The notes under the pieces were generated by a model. That model was not told the origin of the DNA and did not search any database. It worked only from the letters and a program-made list of their open reading frames with translations. Positions 60,294-64,000 of a stretch of DNA of 64,000 nucleotides are shown here, one piece after another (position 1 is the stretch's first letter; each line of letters opens with the position of its first letter). This DNA is from Epithemia pelagica (taxonomy: Eukaryota; Bacillariophyta; Bacillariophyceae; Surirellales; Surirellaceae). Made by a program: the position numbers and the translations under genes. The stretch lies in contig OX337228.1 in assembly GCA_946965045.2 (NCBI GenBank), forward strand, positions 5,084,001-5,148,000. The letters run 5' to 3'.

Positions 60294-60755
60294 GGTTGCT
60301 TGCACATTCGGTCTTCCCGCCCGAGGGGAAATGCACACCGGAAATACCAACGCCCAACAACTTTTCTTTAGTTTGTGATGGTTGGGCTTTCCGCACAAAG
60401 GATAAGGGATTGGTTGGGGAATGATGGACACTTTGAAGGCAATACAGAAAACAATCTTACAGGAACATTTAACCGCCGGCGGACATCTCCTGGTACACGA
60501 TTATGGGCGTCTTCGATCGGAGCCGTTGGGCTTTTTCGATTTGTGACGGTCATTTATCGAAGGGCTTAAGCAAAGTTTTCGGTGTTTCTTCAAGCTTAGA
60601 ATTTACTTCTACCAGGTTTTCCTCTAGTTACGAGTACGAGTACCTAGCTATGTAGTCATGTTCTGGAGATGCACCTGGATCGTTGGTGGGGTTGTGCGGA
60701 TGAGCAACACCACCGGATATCGCAAAAAGATTTTCGTGAACGAGTCGGTGTGACC
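60294..60755. other. Divergent promoter region between cyclase and CSTF2
   Basis: A 462-bp divergent gap, expected to hold both promoters. An upstream in-frame ATG for CSTF2 at 60669 lies inside it. GAGTACGAGTACC repeats occur near 60640. No other gene. Confidence 0.4.
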
Positions 60756-61961
60756 ATGTGGGCAGGATCAGCTGGAATGCCTCTCCCTGGGGCCGGTGGT
60801 GGCGCCGCTGCCTATCGCGGCCCTGGTGCGACGATGCACTCTCAATCTGCAGCAGCAGGTGCTAGCGGAGGTGGGACAAATCCCAAAAATGATATTTTTG
60901 TGGGAAACTTGGCCTTCAACACGACCGAAGAACAACTCTTGCAAGCCTTTTCTGAAATTGGACGTGTCTTAAATGTTCGACTGGTGACGGACATTGAAAC
61001 AGGCAAGCCGCGAGGATTTGCATTTGTTGAGTTTGAAGATCCTCAGGCGGCACTGTCGGCAATCCGCAACATGAACGACTACGAATTGAATGGACGTCGC
61101 TTACGGGTCAATTTCAGCAATTCATCTCATCTTGAAGTGTTGGCGGGAAAACTCGGAATGGATCTGTCGCATCAAACTCAACGGTCTACCAATAAAGGGG
61201 GTTCTTCTGCTGCTGGTCCGGGAGCAAGCGGTGCAGGGACATCCGTGGTCGCAGATGCTTTGAAAGGCTTCTCGAAAGGCGAGGCCTACGATGTGATTGC
61301 CAAATTAAAGGAAACCTTGGATCGTGATCCTGATGAAGCGCGGCGTCTCATATCGGGTCATCCGCAACTACCCGAAGCACTCTTATTTCTTATGAGCAAC
61401 AAACTCGACATGGTCAAAACTCCCATTCCTTCTTCTGATGCCGTCTTGCCTGCCATGGCAACCACCACGGCGGCGACACCGACCAACAACGCCGCATTGG
61501 CTGCAACCTCTGCTGTAACGACGGGTCGTGCGGCCGATCCTCGGGCACGAGCGGACCCTCGAATGGCAGCCGTGTCCACAGGTGTTGCACCCACGGCAGC
61601 TGCCCCTTCTTCCGCCGTCCCTCCGGTTGCCGCTCCACCTCCACCCCGGGTGGATCCTCGCCAACGATTGGACCCTCGGATCAAACAAGAAACACAATCG
61701 CAGCAACAACCCTATGCTCCTCCGCCCATAACACAACCGCGACAGCCACAACAACAACCACCTCCCCCTCCACCACCCATGGGGCACATGGGACAACAGC
61801 AACAACAACAATCTTACGGTAATGCTCCTCCACATTTAGATGCTACACTGGTTCAACAGGTCATGTCTTTGACCCCACTACAAATTCAGCAGCTGCCGCC
61901 TGACAAACAGCAGAGTATTCTCCAATTGCGACAGCAAATTACAGGAGGGCACGGGATGTAA
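60756..61961 (+). CDS. CSTF2: Cleavage stimulation factor 64-kDa subunit (CstF64/Rna15)
   Basis: Single exon, 401 aa from ATG 60756 (MWAGSAGMPLPG); an in-frame ATG at 60669 would add 29 residues. An RRM spans about residues 44-121: NDIFVGNLAFNTTEEQLLQAF (RNP2) and KPRGFAFVEFEDPQAA (RNP1). A CstF-77-binding hinge follows (YDVIAKLKETLDRDPDEARRLISGHPQLPEALLFL). Then come Ala/Pro/Gln-rich low complexity with ADPRARADPR and DPRQRLDPR motifs, and the C-terminal three-helix domain (LVQQVMSLTPLQIQQLPPDKQQSILQLRQQI). It binds GU-rich downstream elements in pre-mRNA 3'-end processing. Divergent to the adenylyl cyclase. Confidence 0.92.
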   Translation: MWAGSAGMPLPGAGGGAAAYRGPGATMHSQSAAAGASGGGTNPKNDIFVGNLAFNTTEEQLLQAFSEIGRVLNVRLVTDIETGKPRGFAFVEFEDPQAALSAIRNMNDYELNGRRLRVNFSNSSHLEVLAGKLGMDLSHQTQRSTNKGGSSAAGPGASGAGTSVVADALKGFSKGEAYDVIAKLKETLDRDPDEARRLISGHPQLPEALLFLMSNKLDMVKTPIPSSDAVLPAMATTTAATPTNNAALAATSAVTTGRAADPRARADPRMAAVSTGVAPTAAAPSSAVPPVAAPPPPRVDPRQRLDPRIKQETQSQQQPYAPPPITQPRQPQQQPPPPPPPMGHMGQQQQQQSYGNAPPHLDATLVQQVMSLTPLQIQQLPPDKQQSILQLRQQITGGHGM

Positions 61962-62262
61962 ATTCTACCATGTCGGGAAACCTATATGCTCTCAAGCTAG
62001 TTTACTTCAATAAACGTTTTCTCCGATTAAAGTCAAAGATATTTCACTACTCCTAAGAACAATTGAAAAATTCATCCTAGGTCTACTGAAAAGGTCTGGC
62101 TCCGAGTAGCATATCACATTTGAGAGCTCGCTCTTTGAAATGAAAGGACTTGGTACGGCTCTTCAAAGATCTAATCATTTGTACAGCCAGCCATGCGACA
62201 GTACAACGTTCTATGCACATAACCAACGATAGACCATGTCTGCTGGTGAACATGCCAATATT
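61962..62262. other. Convergent intergenic region
   Basis: Between the ends of CSTF2 and the plastid glutaredoxin. It includes an AATAAACG-type sequence near 62010, possibly a polyadenylation signal for CSTF2, and one TACTCCTA motif near 62048. Confidence 0.4.
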
Positions 62263-62739
62263 TTACTTTTCAAGCATTTCTTGAAGGGCTCCACTTCTTG
62301 CAGCGGCTTGAAGCTTGTCATTACCGCCGACGTGTTCACCATTGATAAAGACATTGGGGACCGTTCTTTGACCAGACATGTCAAGGAGAGCGGCTTGAAG
62401 GGACGACCCATTGTCCATTTGATCAAGTTCGTGAAGGGTATATTCCACGTTCATGTCCGTCAACAAGGACTTTGTCGCTGAGCAAAAGGGACAATAAGAC
62501 TTGGAAAACACGACAACCTTGTTGCTGTCGATTTCCGCTTGCGCAAAGTCAAGTTCACTCGACGTTGAAGGCAATGGAGAGGACGACATCATGCGAGCAG
62601 TATTGAAGGCAGGACGGGCAGAAGCAGCACCAAGGACTTGAACAAAAGTGGGTCTTGCCAAACCACGAGAGACAACGCCAAAAGCCATTGATGGAGAAGA
62701 AATGGCCGCAAAAGAGAAGAGGCTAAAAAAGGTTTTCAT
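62263..62739 (-). CDS. Plastid-targeted dithiol glutaredoxin
   Basis: Single exon, 158 aa. MKTFFSLFSFAAISSPSMAF|GVVSRG is a signal peptide followed by Phe and a basic, Ser/Ala-rich transit-like stretch (ARPTFVQVLGAASARPAFNTARMM), i.e. a diatom plastid presequence. The glutaredoxin domain follows (about 60-158): KVVVFSKSYCPFCSATKSLL with the CPFC dithiol site, the GSH-binding TVPNVFINGEHVGGNDKL, and the C-terminal helix LQAAARSGALQEML. It would reduce protein-glutathione disulphides in the stroma. CPFC differs from the commoner CPYC. A ~150-bp tandem repeat lies upstream of its start. Confidence 0.92.
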   Translation of the reverse strand: MKTFFSLFSFAAISSPSMAFGVVSRGLARPTFVQVLGAASARPAFNTARMMSSSPLPSTSSELDFAQAEIDSNKVVVFSKSYCPFCSATKSLLTDMNVEYTLHELDQMDNGSSLQAALLDMSGQRTVPNVFINGEHVGGNDKLQAAARSGALQEMLEK

Positions 62740-63386
62740 TGTGGGTCAGACAACTTTGTTTCTTATGGAAGGAGAGTAGTGAAAGTCATACATCAAAAAT
62801 CGAAACGTATGGCACTGTTGGTTGTTGGTCGATACGTGGTTCGGAATTCGCGTGTTCTCAAGTTCGAAGGCGCAAGAATCCGTCAGTGCAGCGCCCGTAT
62901 GACGTATGAGGGTATCAGTCGGACACAAAAAAATGAAGACTGCAAGACGGGCCATGTCCCGAGTCCCGAACCAACAAAGGTACCTACCCTTATACAGGAG
63001 TCAAAACACCACACCTAATATCCTAGAGAGGAGTACAAAAAAAGTGCTGCAACTTTGTCCAGAAGCAATGATGGTTTGAGAAATTGCGAGCTTATCACTA
63101 ACACCTACGCTTGTAGTGAATTGACATTGGCCTTTTCAGTTTTGAAGTCGCTAGCCTTTGTGGCTGCTAGGGAGATATTAGGAAGTACAAACAGTGCTGC
63201 AACTTAGTCCAGAACGATGGCATGAGAAATTGCGAGCTTGTTCGTACCACCTCTACTCTTTGGTCTGTTCAGTTTTGAAGTCTCGATGACAAATCGCAAT
63301 CATATTGCCTCTAGCCTTTGTGGCTGTGCAGTCTCGAGGATCATTAGACAGTGAACTCCATTCATATTTTTGCTGTATTCTTATCT
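62740..63386. other. Intergenic region with tandem repeat
   Basis: The first ~290 bp form the glutaredoxin promoter. From about 63032 a two-copy tandem repeat fills the rest. No coding potential found. Confidence 0.55.
63032..63345. repeat. Two-copy ~152-bp direct repeat
   Basis: Copy 1 is about 63032-63183 and copy 2 about 63184-63345. Shared blocks in order: AGTACAAA, AGTGCTGCAACTT-GTCCAGAA, TGAGAAATTGCGAGCTT, TTCAGTTTTGAAGTC and CTAGCCTTTGTGGCTG. Copy 2 has a small insertion before the last block. Confidence 0.85.
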
Positions 63387-64000
63387 CTATTTTTTCTTGA
63401 GCATTGAAGAAAAGAAACCAAGCGAACTACTCAAACCTAGTCCACCACTAGATTCTTGGCGTTGTTCCTCTTCTTCTTTTTCTTTCTTGAATGCCCCCTT
63501 CATCTGAAGATCGGCCAGAGTACGATCTGCCTGGATCGGAAGAAGCGCAAATCGGCGTGTGGAAGAAAGAGGGGTGTAACAGAAGGGCTGTTGCTGTCCC
63601 GAGGATGCGCTCATACCACCCATGTCGAGTTCTCCAGCTTGGGAGACTGAGGAAACACTGGATCGGGCTCCAAACAAAGAGGATAAAAAAAGATCACAGG
63701 ACTCGTCCACTGAACGATTCTTCTCGGAAACTATGTTTGGAAGCGACATCAATGTTGATCGACTCACGCTCTTTGAAAGAACTGCATGTACCTTCCTAGA
63801 GAGCCCGTCTATGTCTTCCAGCGCCGCGTTGTCAACACGAGCCTCCCTGTTTGCGTTTCTCTCAACAAAACAGTGCTTCACAAAAGCTACGTCAACATAG
63901 CACTGCATCTTCGCCGCGCCATTGACCTTGTCCATTGCACTGTTCGACAAGGAATCTCCCCATACCATGCATATGGATGACAAGGATCGACGAAGCAATG
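63387..64000 (-). CDS. Hypothetical protein, C-terminal part (runs off the window)
   Basis: Open frame from the right edge to the stop at 63387; at least 203 residues, the 5' end is missing. I do not recognise it. Visible: a mixed alpha/beta start (AAKMQCYVDVAFVKHCFVERN), a Ser-rich middle with possible phosphosites (SRSTLMSLPNIVSEKNRSVDES, SSVSSVSQAGELDMGGM), and a C-terminus with a charged helix (GAFKKEKEEEEQRQESSGG) ending in SMLKKK. No domain could be assigned. No splice site was needed inside the window. Confidence 0.6.
   Translation of the reverse strand, partial: LLRRSLSSICMVWGDSLSNSAMDKVNGAAKMQCYVDVAFVKHCFVERNANREARVDNAALEDIDGLSRKVHAVLSKSVSRSTLMSLPNIVSEKNRSVDESCDLFLSSLFGARSSVSSVSQAGELDMGGMSASSGQQQPFCYTPLSSTRRFALLPIQADRTLADLQMKGAFKKEKEEEEQRQESSGGLGLSSSLGFFSSMLKKK

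Overview
The window reads as nuclear DNA of a diatom (photosynthetic stramenopile). Four proteins begin with a signal peptide whose predicted cleavage site is followed by phenylalanine in an ASAF-like context (genes starting at 6000, 26795, 28409 and 62739). This is the bipartite plastid-targeting signal of diatoms. Two genes carry the diatom-expanded DUF6824 domain. Introns are few and short (mostly 57-145 bp), with GT-AG ends apart from one GC-AG case. Genes are dense on both strands. No rRNA, tRNA or CRISPR was found.

Left part (1-31.5 kb), mostly housekeeping: splicing factor SF3B3, ALG13, a small plastid protein, a DUF6824/PDZ/PHD chromatin-type protein, ETF-beta, a mitochondrial ribosomal protein-like gene, a membrane-anchored LOG-family enzyme, a two-pore K+ channel, a REEP/HVA22 protein, GGPP synthase, an ELP6-like Elongator subunit and a 2330-residue nuclear-type protein. 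These are followed by a plastid membrane protein, a secreted thioredoxin-like protein, a plastid methyltransferase-like protein and an unrecognised protein.

Middle (31.6-41.3 kb): a 9.73-kb segment bounded by a 37-bp terminal inverted repeat (34/37 identical, outermost 17 bp identical), with AGG directly outside both ends. It carries a 1088-aa DDE-type transposase-like protein, a 949-aa fusion of a SET domain with a C-terminal 2OG-Fe(II) dioxygenase-like domain, and a divergent pair of small genes of unknown function. I read it as a large cargo-bearing DNA transposon that may carry its own chromatin- or nucleic-acid-modifying enzyme. It is the most interesting object in the window.

Right part (41.3-64 kb): a two-PDZ membrane-anchored protein, TRAPPC2, dynactin p62 (DCTN4), a PD-(D/E)XK-like protein, a gene-poor 2.4-kb stretch, a small DUF6824 protein, PurK-PurE (ADE2), a seven-exon soluble-type adenylyl cyclase of 2068 residues, CSTF2, a plastid glutaredoxin and the 3' part of an unrecognised gene running off the end.

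All exon structures were built by hand from reading frames, splice consensus and expected protein continuity. No database or transcript evidence was available. Start codons are ATG unless stated, and several N-termini are uncertain.
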